Made by a program: the position numbers and the translations under genes. Below are positions 45,551 to 55,325 of a stretch of DNA of 64,000 nucleotides, in pieces. The stretch is from Moniliophthora roreri (taxonomy: Eukaryota; Basidiomycota; Agaricomycetes; Agaricales; Marasmiaceae): assembly GCA_001466705.2 (NCBI GenBank), contig LATX02000240.1, forward strand, positions 62,001 through 126,000, given 5' to 3'. The notes beneath the pieces are model-generated. The model did no database searches. It was given only the letters and a program-made list of their open reading frames with translations, and was not told where the DNA came from. Each line of letters begins with the position of its first letter. Position 1 is the stretch's first letter.

Positions 45551-47328
45551 ATGTCTTCACCTGGAAATCCACAAGCTTCACCGCAAGATCGAGGTCTTTC
45601 ACCGCTCCGAGAGCGTTCACTGTCTGCCCTTTCTCGGCCCTCTTCACGTTCTTCTGTTCGTTCAAACCGCGCTCCTAGTCCTTCGTTTTCGTACGACGAT
45701 CCAGGTGAGTTGCGGAACACAACTTGCTCGGGTTCCTGTCGTCATATTCATTATATTATTTATTTGTTATTTCAGTCGCTGTGCGAAACCAAATTTCTTC
45801 TTTAAGGCATAGTATCAGGCAGCAGCAGGCCCAAGTACACAACCTTGAGAACGTAATCTTGCGTGGACCGCGACCATACGCCGATATATCCTTCTCAGAC
45901 TCCATGTCTACGTCGACACCCGCTTCACCGTCTCTGTCAATAGCGAAACTACCACGTAAATCAAGTTTCGAGGTTCTTTCTTCAATTGCGGGTCCAGATT
46001 CTGGTTTACCCTTACCGGTGTCCTCCAATGGATTGGATGATAATGGAGGGATAAGAGAGGGCATACCAATGACATTTGGTGTGGGGTCTACAACACCGAC
46101 ACATCACAAGAGACCTTCCAGTCCAACGCGCACTCTAAGTCGTGTGTCATCCTTTTTGTTTCTTCCATGAATATCTACTTACCACAATATGCCGGTCCAG
46201 GCATACCAGTAGCTTCTGTAGGTGCGTTGCCTCTTTTTCTAATGTATGATGAACGACCCTTATGAACCTGCAAGGCAACGCACGTGCACTTGCAGATGCC
46301 GGCTCACCAGGTCCACCAAATCAGCGCTCACCATCATCTTCCAGCAAACTTTCGCCACTGGACGCGGATATTTCGATCAGTTCATCATCTTCCTCAGCAC
46401 TTCAACCACCACCTTCCCCAAATAGACGGATCTCACTCACACCTGGCGGGACCACCAAAGTACTTGCGGATTTGCAAGCAGGAGTTATTAATGCTAGAAA
46501 TGCCCTAGAGAACACGAAAGCACAGTTACGCTTATCCCAAAGAACTGTGGCTCAACTTACGCGGCAGACGGAGGATCTAAAGGAGGGTAGAGAGAGGCTG
46601 AGATTAGAGAATGAGGGGCTGAATAACGTCGTTGCGAGGAAGGAGAGGCTTTTGCAGGAGGTGTGTGATTCAAGACATTCTCATTACTTTTCTTTTCCCC
46701 TGACATTAGACATAGGTTCTCGAACGTGCAAGAAAAGCCGAGGCCGAAGCCGCTACATTGAAAGGTCAGCTCAAGACAGAAACAGCCTCGTCGAAAAAGT
46801 CGTTACGGGAGATGGAGTCTCAACTTTCGGAATCGACAGCTCTTTCGCAAAAGTGTGAACGAGAGTACATTACTTTGAGAGACTCACTCAAGTCGATGAA
46901 GGAATCCTGGAAATCCGATACAGACAAGTTGAGAGATGAGATGAGGAAGCGGGAAGAGAGATGGAAGAATGAGGCCGAGGCTATGGGAAAGAAGTATCGG
47001 TTGCTGGTGGAAGAGGTAAAAAAGTCAAACGAGAGCCGTGAAGCTCTGTCAAAGCTCAAGGAGGAGGAGAAAAAGGTGAACAAGGAGCTAGAGGACAGTT
47101 GGAAGGAGGAGATCGAGAAGATGAAGGCTGAGGTTGAGAGGAGTAGTAAGGAGCAACAAGAAGCAAGTGAGACAGCAAGGTCGGTACCTTCTTATCCATC
47201 GTTTCGGTTCCAATGCTGACAGCGCCCCTAGACACTTGGCTGCTGAACTCGCTAGACTTCGAAGGCTCATGCAGAGGGTACCGAGCACTGATGATGGAAC
47301 GCCTTCAGACTCTCAGACGACGTCCTGA
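45551..47328 (+). CDS. Long coiled-coil protein, possibly She3-type adaptor
   Basis: The ATG at 45551 opens a Ser/Arg/Pro-rich N-terminus (exon 45551-45704). Then comes VRNQISSLRHSIRQQQAQVH, a first short coiled coil, and a low-complexity Ser/Pro linker. A 21-base micro-exon near 46200-46220 (IPVASVG) joins to NARALADAG. The main coiled coil begins VLADLQAGVINARNALENTK and runs through RLSQRTVAQLTRQTEDLKEG, KKSLREMESQLSESTALSQK and KYRLLVEEVKKSNES to HLAAELARLRRLMQRV; stop at 47328. The arrangement (disordered head, long coiled coil, no enzymatic domain) resembles fungal She3-like mRNA-transport adaptors, and that family name is often applied to basidiomycete homologs. I see no decisive motif, so the function is tentative. 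Several introns of 50-60 bases. Confidence 0.7.
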
Positions 47329-47827
47329 TCTTACCATGAATCTTTTCATACCACATCTCGCATCTCACTGTATTATAGGAACAATATTGTTTTCACTCAG
47401 ACATCCATTCTGCGTACGCAGCCCCCACGCTCGTTGCCTTCATACCCATTCATTCAAGTTACTCCCTGTGCACTACTTTTCTTGCTCTCGAGCTACACTC
47501 ATACGACCCTTGCTTGATTTCATTCGCGCATTGTTTTCTGCACACTACTTATTACACGTGCCTAATGTGATTCATCGAACACTTTGTATCTTAGCTGGAC
47601 TCTTGCCAAGTATGAGGTTTGCTTCCCGAGGTCGCCTGCGTGGGCGGTGAGCGCGGTTCCGGTGCTGATATTACCGGAACACACTGATGCACAGGTCTGA
47701 ATCAAAAAGGGGATAAAACAGGTACTGTTCTGATATCCCTTTCTCTCCTCCTGTACCACGGACCATACTTCGCTGTTCCTTCAGGCCTCACGGAACATTA
47801 GCCCTCACACCTCCAGCTGTTACCATC
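47329..47827. other. Intergenic, nothing seen
   Basis: About 500 bases between two plus-strand genes. T/C-rich tracts before 47828 fit a promoter. No gene-like frame beyond chance. Confidence 0.5.
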
Positions 47828-49193
47828 ATGGCTACTATATCGACTCCCATAACCGAACTATTTGGTATCAAGCATCCCGTGCTGCTCGCCGGGATGAACG
47901 TCGCTGCTGGACCGGAATTGGCTGCGGCTGTTACTAATGCGGGTGGGTTGGGCGTCATTGGAGGATTCGGATACACCCCGAAGATTCTGCGCCAGCAGGT
48001 CAGTCCTTGGACTTCTTTTACGGCTTCCTTTCTCCTCGTTACCGGTTCATTATACTTATCGTTATTCTGTCTCTATTTGCTCCTTTCTAGATTAAGGCTA
48101 TTAAAGAAGACTTGAAGGACAAGGACGCACCATTTGGAGTTGACTTGCTGCTTCCCCAGGTCGGAGGAAATGCCAGAAAAACAAATGTGAGTGGTTGTGG
48201 ACCCGTGCGCGAACCCAGCTCCTCATTACGAGTAGTATGATTACACCAAAGGTCACCTCAACGAGCTCATTGATGTCATCATTGAAGAGAAATCCAAACT
48301 TTTTGTTTGTGCTGTCGGTGTTCCACCCAAACATGTCGTCGAGCGGTTACACAAAGCTGGGATTCCTGTCATGAACATGGTCGGTCACCCCAAACATGTT
48401 GAGAAAGCGCTCGAAGCTGGTGTCGATATCATTTGTGCTCAGGCTGGTGAAGGTGGAGGACATACAGGTGATACGCCTGCTAGTGTCCTGATCCCTGCCT
48501 GCGTGGACCTTGTCAAGGGAAGGAAGGCTCCGTTGAATGGGAAACCAGTCTATGTTATCGGTGCGGGTGCTGTGTACGATGGAAGGAGTTTAGCTGCCAA
48601 CTTGATGTGGGGCGCTCAGGCTGTTTGTGAGCCTTGTTCATTTTTAATCCTTTTCCGACCCTAATGTCTCTCTCTTTAGGGGTTGGAACTCGCTTTGTTG
48701 CCTCCGTAGAAGCTGGTGCACCCAAGATGCACAAAGAGATGATCGTCAAGTCCGGGTTTGATGACAACCAACGTACAGTTATCTTCACTGGTCGACCTCT
48801 GCGAGTCTACAGGACACCATACGTCGCCGACTGGTGCGTTTGACTCACGATGTCCTCTGGAAACTGAATCTAACGGATGCTTACCACAGGGAGGCGAACA
48901 GACAAGAGGAGATCAAGGCTTTGACATCAAAGGGTATCATCCCTGTCAATGACGACCTCGAGAAACATCCTGAGAAGTCGATCAGCGCTCGACCATGGTT
49001 GATGGGATCAGTCGCAGGAGTAAGTTCTTTTCATCTAGCAGCGAAAAGCTAGTTGCTGACTGAGGTGTTTTTACAGTTGATTAAAGACATCCTTCCAGCC
49101 AAAGATATTGTCGAGAACATGGTTAATGAGGCAGCTGAAATCATGCAACAAAGAGCCAGTCTCGTCAAAGTCGAGGCAAAGTCAAAACTGTAA
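47828..49193 (+). CDS. Nitronate monooxygenase (2-nitropropane dioxygenase family)
   Basis: An FMN-dependent TIM-barrel enzyme that oxidises propionate-3-nitronate and related toxic nitro compounds. Exons 47828-47998, 48091-48186, 48236-48626, 48680-48833, 48890-49019 and 49077-49193 sum to exactly 352 residues. The barrel start is HPVLLAGMNVAAGPELAAAV and NAGGLGVIGGFG. The middle has KLFVCAVGVPPKHVVERL. The active-site segment is IICAQAGEGGGHTGD, with the catalytic His and the flavin-phosphate glycines. Then VYVIGAGAVYDGRSLAANL and GAQAVWVGTRFVASVEAGA bind FMN phosphate, as in other family members. No targeting peptide is evident, so it is probably cytosolic or peroxisomal. It is an ordinary detoxification gene with no link to its neighbours. 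Confidence 0.93.
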
Positions 49194-49413
49194 TGCACGA
49201 CATCAAGGATTTAAATATTTATGTTTAAATGTTTAAATGTTGTACTCTAAATACCTACGAAGTCATAAACCTGGGGCTTTAGGATCCTATGCAGAAAGGC
49301 TCCATTGTTCGAGTAACTAGGCTCCGTGCGAAGTTTACTAAGGCTGGCGCGCCTCTTGGTTCATTACCACCACCCGCGTCTACTCCCTCACCCTCGATTC
49401 TCAGTTCTTCTGT

Positions 49414-50704
49414 ATGGCAAGCCAGTGTAGCATTTGCATTTCTGCTTTGAAAGAGCCGGTCTCTATTCCGTGTGGTCAGTCAGCTGAATGACGCGTAAAA
49501 TTTCACGGTACACTCATTTATTTAATTTCTTAGGGCATGTCTACTGCTCTGATTGTTTAGGAGAGTACATTGGATCTGCTTCTCAAGATGGATACACGGC
49601 GACTTGTCCGACATGTCGCACTGAGTTTCCTATAGGTACGAAAGCAGCATTAGCGGTGCTTCCCAGTTTCGAGGCTGACAAATTTCTCTCCAGTTACGCC
49701 GGAGGTAAGACACCAACCCACGGCCTTTCGAACCCAACTCACGCCTTCATCTTCCTTTCCATTCCAGCGAACGTGTCTTCCAAAACAAGTTCATCGCTAC
49801 CTCTTCCCGACCATCCGACGCGTCTACGTCGACGCGTCACCGGCAGAAGTTCAACGCCTACAGGATCTACTAAACACATCCCAAACTATTCAACGACGTC
49901 TCGAAAGCCAAGTCGGGCATCTGATGGAGCAGTGTGAGAGGCATATGGCTTCGTCGAGGGCACATGCTGAGGGTGAAGTGGACGCTGTACGCGAGGTGGA
50001 GAGGCTCAAAAGGAGGTTGAGGCAGGAAGTTGATGCTAGGAAGAGGGCGGAAGAGGCAACTGAAGAGGCCTTGCAGGAGGTTAGAAGATTGAATGCGGCT
50101 ATAACCGAGTACGAAGATCGGGAGGCAGATTTGGATGATCTAAAGCGACAGTTAGAAGATGAGAAGGTGAAGAACCGGGCATTAGTTCTCAAACTCTCGC
50201 AAGGGCAAGTGTTGTCCATGAAGGTCTGCTCAATTCCAAGTTCACGTTCATTGTAGTTCGGATTCACCCTTCCGGCCACCAATTCCATCGGCGTCTACTA
50301 CCAGCCCAATCTCTCGTCCTATAAAACGTCGAATGTCTTCACAAGAGCTTTCTGGTTCTGATGATGGTAACCATAGTCACGAGGAAGAGTCTTCTGATGA
50401 AGAAAGCGAGGAAGGCGAAAGTGACGACGGGTCCCCTTCGCCTCGTTGGACTACGGGACATGCTACACTTCCTCTTAACAAGAATTACCCATTTTCAAAG
50501 GCGTTCAGGGATCTTGGACGAACCGACCTCATTTCCGCATTTCAACATCTTCCTGAAGAAACGGGCGGTATGGTACGACCCGCCGACAACCGTCAACCTT
50601 CCGAGGGTCGTTTGAGGATTAGCATTACCCCCCGACGAAGGATAATGCGCGATCTACCACAACGTCCGCCAACAAAAAGAGTGCGAGTCTCTGGACAAAT
50701 ATAA
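49414..50704 (+). CDS. RING finger (C3HC4) coiled-coil protein, paralog of the 29.5 kb gene
   Basis: Exons 49414-49474, 49534-49635, 49694-49704 (only 11 bases), 49768-50204 and 50257-50704 join in frame to 352 residues. The RING opens CSICISALKEPVSIPCGHVYC (seen in two parts across intron 1) and closes CPTCRTEFPI. The following segment RYLFPTIRRVYVDASPAEVQ matches the 29.5 kb paralog. A strong coiled coil follows (REVERLKRRLRQEVDARKRA, DDLKRQLEDEKVKNRALVL). The C-terminus is acidic (EEESSDEESEEGESDDG) and then basic. Intron 4 uses a GC donor (GCAAGT at 50205), and only that choice restores the frame to the last exon. Probably an E3 ligase with nuclear localisation; substrate unknown. It starts 220 bases after the nitronate monooxygenase gene. 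Confidence 0.85.
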
Positions 50705-50889
50705 GAACATGAACTCTTCCGATAACTTGTTCTGCTTGCGAATATTTCTATACGACATACGATAACGTAACACTTGTACTACACCGACTCTTGAAAAAGA
50801 TGTAATCAATACTGCTACATATACACTTGGGTTGCGAGATCATTCCAGATATCCTTGTACATAAATAACACACAACGAAGCCCATAACC

Positions 50890-51953
50890 TTAATTTTCCA
50901 GAGCACCCGAATCGCAAAGAGGCCGAAAAGTGCTTTCCAGCCAATCAAATCGTTCCACAAAGTAATGAAGGGACTCGGGGTGAAGCCCTTCAATGAATGC
51001 GGATATAATAACAAAACCGATTTGCATTGCAATAACCACTTTGTGTTGAGCATCGCCAGACAAGCCGGCCGTCAATGTCTGCCAAAAACTCTCCGCCATC
51101 GGTTGCGTCCGTTCCACCAGCCGCTCTTTCCCCGCAATGCACGGCATGGATAGGTAGCGTATACACCAAGCATTCATGCCAAAGGGAAGGAGGCAGGCGA
51201 ATTCCCAGTCAAGAAGGCCGACTATGCGTGCTTTCTTGTTCAAAATGACCTGAGGAAGGATTGAGGCATTGTTTGAGTAGATACAGTCCTGAAATAGGAC
51301 TCACGTTTCTAGAGTTGATATCAATATGACAAAGCACGAGCGGCAGTGACTTGAGGTGTTCAGTCAAGCCACATAATCTCTCAATACGCAACCTCGCATC
51401 TTCCGTGAGCTCCTCTTTTTCCAGTATCTTCTCTAATCGAGGCTGGACATAGGAATCCACAATCCCCGAACTGTCGATACCCAGCGAGCATCTCGAGATA
51501 AGATGTGCTATCTGGGATGCCACACGGACTTCCTGTTCTAGTGATAACTCCTTGCGTTCAGTTTTCAGATGCCAAAGCGTCCCGCGAATGATCGGAGCAA
51601 CGTAGGCAAAGTATACCCTCTTTGCCTTTGCTCGATGCATCTCGGGAACTATATCGCCTAGAAGACCACGCGCCAGAGCCACCTTCGTCAAGTCCACTTC
51701 GTTATCCTTGAGTTGAACGATGACATCCGTGTCATCTTCCAGGGTAACGACTAGCGTTCTGAGACGATTGAAAGTCGTTGACGTTGAGCACTGCGTCGCT
51801 ACATGAGAAAGATGTCAAAACCGACCGACTGAACAATCCTTGTTCCTTGTGTGATCGAGCAGAGATGGGTTGAGATGTGAAGTAACTCCGAGCAGCATCC
51901 TCTGCTTCCTTGACTGCTGCAGTATGGCTAAGATGTTCAATGAGAGTAGGCAT
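50890..51953 (-). CDS. Aminoglycoside phosphotransferase-like (protein-kinase-fold) protein
   Basis: Fungal proteins of this fold are small-molecule kinases of mostly unknown substrate. The ATG is at 51953-51951 (MPTLIEHLSH). After the first 60 codons or so the homologous frame shifts and continues LRTLVVTLEDDTDVIVQL, then ALARGLLGDIVPEMH. The catalytic loop is LVLCHIDINSRNV (HxDxxxxN). After an intron comes the metal-binding segment RIVGLLDWEFACLLPFG; the stop is at 50890. The change of frame near 51780-51830 is not explained by an intron of normal size: the only GT-AG option that restores frame is about 31 bases. It is therefore either an unusually short intron, an upstream exon I have not placed, or a frameshift. 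The catalytic residues are intact, so I keep it as a gene. Confidence 0.72.
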
Positions 51954-52874
51954 AGTGGGAAGTCACTGCAAGTGAGATGCTGTAGCGGGTGCTGTACGAG
52001 ATCCTGTAGGAGACGCCCGAGCCATGTGCTCTACTGTTGGCCTTCCTTCGATGTCGGTACGGGCGGTTAAAGATAAGCATCACGAGGAAACTCACTTATG
52101 GATCCATGAAACCAACCAACAATTATACCGATTATTTCGTCCTCAAGGTGGTGGACTAGTCATGTTTCGACCTTGAGTGGTTGGGGCATAACCGGGAGGC
52201 ACAGCGTGGTGAGAGTTCTAAAAAAGACCGTTCGGTGATAGCCGAGCCACTGATTCGGCAAACAGTATTACTTCACATTCGTAATTCCCTAACCGTAACC
52301 ACTACCTTCACCACTTTTTTGCTACACCTCATCCCGACGAACTGGAATGCTACTACCTAGAAGGCAGGTAAACTCTATACCTAGTCTCAGATTTGAAAAT
52401 GTCGACCAGAACTTATAAGAATCAATCATTGGTTCTTGAAGTAAAACGACTTCTCATTCTGGACTCCTTCGGTGACTTTGCTATCCTATCAGCAGTCTGG
52501 CGTCGTAACAGAATGTATTCTCTGGATTTGTTCGCAGAGGATACACATCTCATCACAATCTACTTTACCGAGAATCTCAAGGGTTCCGAGCGGCTTGGGG
52601 AGTGAAGTGTCGTAACTTCGGATACCGCACTAAGTACAAGGTTGAGGCTGGGTTTAAAGGCGTGTGTTCTATCGTGAGCTTGATCCAGCAGAATTTAGCG
52701 CTGAATTAGAACTGTTATGCGTCAGAGAGGACACGGGGACGGAGTTAGCTCTTAGGGATTACTGTTACTGCCTGACCTTCGGGTAGTCACTGTCAAACCT
52801 AATATAAAGGCTACCTCGTGCTCCTTGTGATACAACGCCTTCGTCCTCTCGCTTGTTCACACCGAAAGCTGGAA
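51954..52874. other. Divergent intergenic region with one small unclassified frame
   Basis: About 920 bases. A 68-codon plus-strand frame (52399-52605, starting MSTRTYKNQS) has no recognised domain or splice partner. It could be chance or a gene remnant. The rest looks like promoter DNA for the flanking genes. Confidence 0.45.
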
Positions 52875-55017
52875 ATGAGTTTCAACAGCTCATCGCGAGT
52901 TTCCATCAAAGGCCAAAACATGCTGAACCATGTTCATGGAGATCAGGTTCACCAGACGATCACGGTCAATCTGGGCAGTAAGATAGGGGTGGAATCCGCC
53001 GGCAAGTACGACGAGGTGAAGTACATAGCGACCATTATAATCTTTCCGTGAACTAATACTACTTCGCAGTTTGAATACGTGAAACGTGGTCATATAATCA
53101 TCGTGAAGGATCTGTACTTTGAAATTCTTTCAGATTGGGACTGGAAATGGCACAACGGCGACTTGGTTGCCCAGCACAAAGCCCGGAGAACGATAAGCAC
53201 GGTCAAATTGCTTGAGCGACAGTCCAAGTTCACTGCTATCATGTATGAAGGCAGTCATGCACACAGTGTCTGGGAGCAAGAATTTCAGCGCTTAACACGC
53301 TCCAGGTCTGTTTCTCTGTCACTCGGCTCAGGCCGGAAGGAGCACTTTTATGGATAAACCTATAGAAAGTTAGGTTCATTTCAACTGTTCGGCATTAACA
53401 AATCAGAAATTCCTGTTCTAATCTTTCATCATGGTACGCCTCGGGATCTCTCCTTTCGGCAAAGATTACTGAAGAAATGCAATTACTCAAAGAGCTATTA
53501 CCTCTTGCCCATTTCAACCGCAGAGACGACTTTTGGATGTCAGTCTACATTCACCATTTGACGGTCAGTCCGAATTCCGAATACTTTCAGCGTTTTTACA
53601 TACCAAGACTGCCTTTCCTTCTTACAGCAAAACAAAAGATGCCTTGGTAATCGTTTATGGATGAATACTAGCGAAGGGGTTCTTGGCACAGGACCCGACG
53701 GACCGAGCGTTCCTTGTTGTATTTTCAATGCCGATGAATCTATCGCCGTTCCTTCCATAGTGGATATGCTGAAGGATGATATATCCTTCAGTTTCTACAG
53801 CAAATTAGGTCCGAGCGTAGACTGTAGTGTCCTACGGTGCGCACAGTGGCATTCTAAATACACGTACCTCGATTCGGACGACTTGTTTCTGGGAACTACG
53901 AAAGAATTTTCGTACGAGGATCAGGACGATTCTGGCAGAAGGAGAGGGCCTCTGTACCTTGGCCAACATGTACCACGCCATCTTCCGGAGAATGTCATAG
54001 GCAGGCTCCGATTTGACACTATCTATTCGCGTTCGCTCGGAGGCGTTGCAAGATGGCCGCAGGAAGCTGGAACATTATGGAAGTTCTGGTCCGGAGACTG
54101 GGAAGGTTGTGAAACATTAGTGGACGAGACAATAATTGCAGGGGGATTGACACGGTCCGTAGCGTAACATTACACACGACGCTTCAAGTTCGAGTTGATG
54201 TCTACTGTACAGCTTCAAAGTGGGTTCAAGCTTGAATTTAGGACCAGACTTTACTGGGCGGGCGACTTTCCTCTCGGCTCATCTTGATTGGTCAATGCTT
54301 GGGTGGGCGTGGTTATCACAACATCAGCGAGTTTTCAACGCTCTTGAAAGCACGATTAACGAGGAAAGCTTTTGTAAGGCATTTACTCAATGATAGAGGT
54401 CTGATAGATATTCATTGTCTTCTCTGCCCAGTCACAGTGGATCCGCCCACTCTAGTTTTCCAATACACTCAAGATCAGCCCAGCGGCCTGATGAATTCTC
54501 TTGGCAAGAGCGAATGCAGGCCTACTATGGTGGAAGCCCCACCCCTCTACCTCTTTTTTTACCCGCCCCCTACAACTTTATCGGAACTTATGCTGTGGAA
54601 AGAAGGTCAAACTCATTTCTGGTCTTTCGATGAGGTCGGCGAATCCAAGTTATCAAAAGAAGAGTGCAAGCAACACGGCCTCCCAGGGCTCGCTCCAGCC
54701 ATAAAGAAATCCACTTCCATTTGGCCACGCTCATGGCCAACCTACGTCTACAACGCCATCCGCAACTGGCAAATTGCCCGAGGCTTCGACCCCAGGACTA
54801 CCGATTTCGCACGATACATGGGATGTCCGGAGCTCGAGATCATCGGCGCTGTCAAGCATGTGCATGAGGCCCGATTTGAGGTCATTGAGACTCAAGGTAG
54901 GCTGCACGTTTATCATGTTGTCCACTTGATGATCACTTCTGTTATCCGAAAGAAAAGAATGCTGGCTCGTTGTGGGAAGCATTTGCGGGTTCGGTGATCA
55001 GGGCGCTTGGGTTCTAG
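52875..55017 (+). CDS. Agaricomycete-restricted protein of unknown function
   Basis: Eight exons join exactly in frame to 577 residues: 52875-53015, 53070-53305, 53366-53433, 53493-53563, 53628-54154, 54213-54373, 54432-54896 and 54953-55017. The start has a short Gly/His/Asn stretch, NHVHGDQVHQTITVN. Conserved-looking blocks follow: FTAIMYEGSHAHSVWEQEFQ, SFQLFGINKSEIPVLIFHHE, LLPLAHF. A middle region holds LWMNTSEGVLGTGPDGP. The C-terminal half has PPLYLFFYPPPTTLSELMLW, KEGQTHFWSFDEVGESKLS and IARGFDPRTTDFARYMGCPE. No enzymatic motif, signal peptide or membrane span is visible. I recall similar unnamed proteins as expanded families in mushroom genomes, but I cannot assign a function. An overlapping frame at 54415-54633 is a shadow. 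It is the best candidate here for undescribed biology. Confidence 0.78.
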
Positions 55018-55325
55018 GTACATGCATGCGTTTCCTCCATCATTCAACGAACCTTCCAGTCATTCGGCATTTGGCACTAGTAGTAGTACTCAGTAATTGT
55101 AACATATGTCTTTTCGGCACGGAATCCTTTTTTGGGATCTTACTGCATTCCCAGTAAAGACAACCTAGCGTCCCGATTCTAGAGTGCACGATCGAGTCGG
55201 GCACCATCTTCATCCAAATTCCGAGGTCAAGTTAACCAACATCAAGTTGCATTTATAGGAGGATATATAAATTACGTCTAGAGAGGACCCATTATGAAAT
55301 TATAGCCAAGTATTAAGAAAATATT
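55018..55325. other. Convergent spacer, nothing seen
   Basis: About 310 AT-rich bases between two convergent genes, presumably both 3' untranslated regions. Confidence 0.5.

Noticed and set aside
47828..50704. Possible functional cluster of nitronate monooxygenase with the adjacent RING gene
   Set aside because: Same strand and close spacing are common in compact fungal genomes; no shared pathway is known.
52399..52605. 68-codon plus-strand frame
   Set aside because: Too short, no family resemblance, and no neighbouring exon that fits; left as unclassified in the intergenic entry.
54415..54633. Alternative frame (FSWQERMQAYYGG) within the unknown-family gene
   Set aside because: The main frame joins all eight exons exactly and holds the patterned blocks on both sides.
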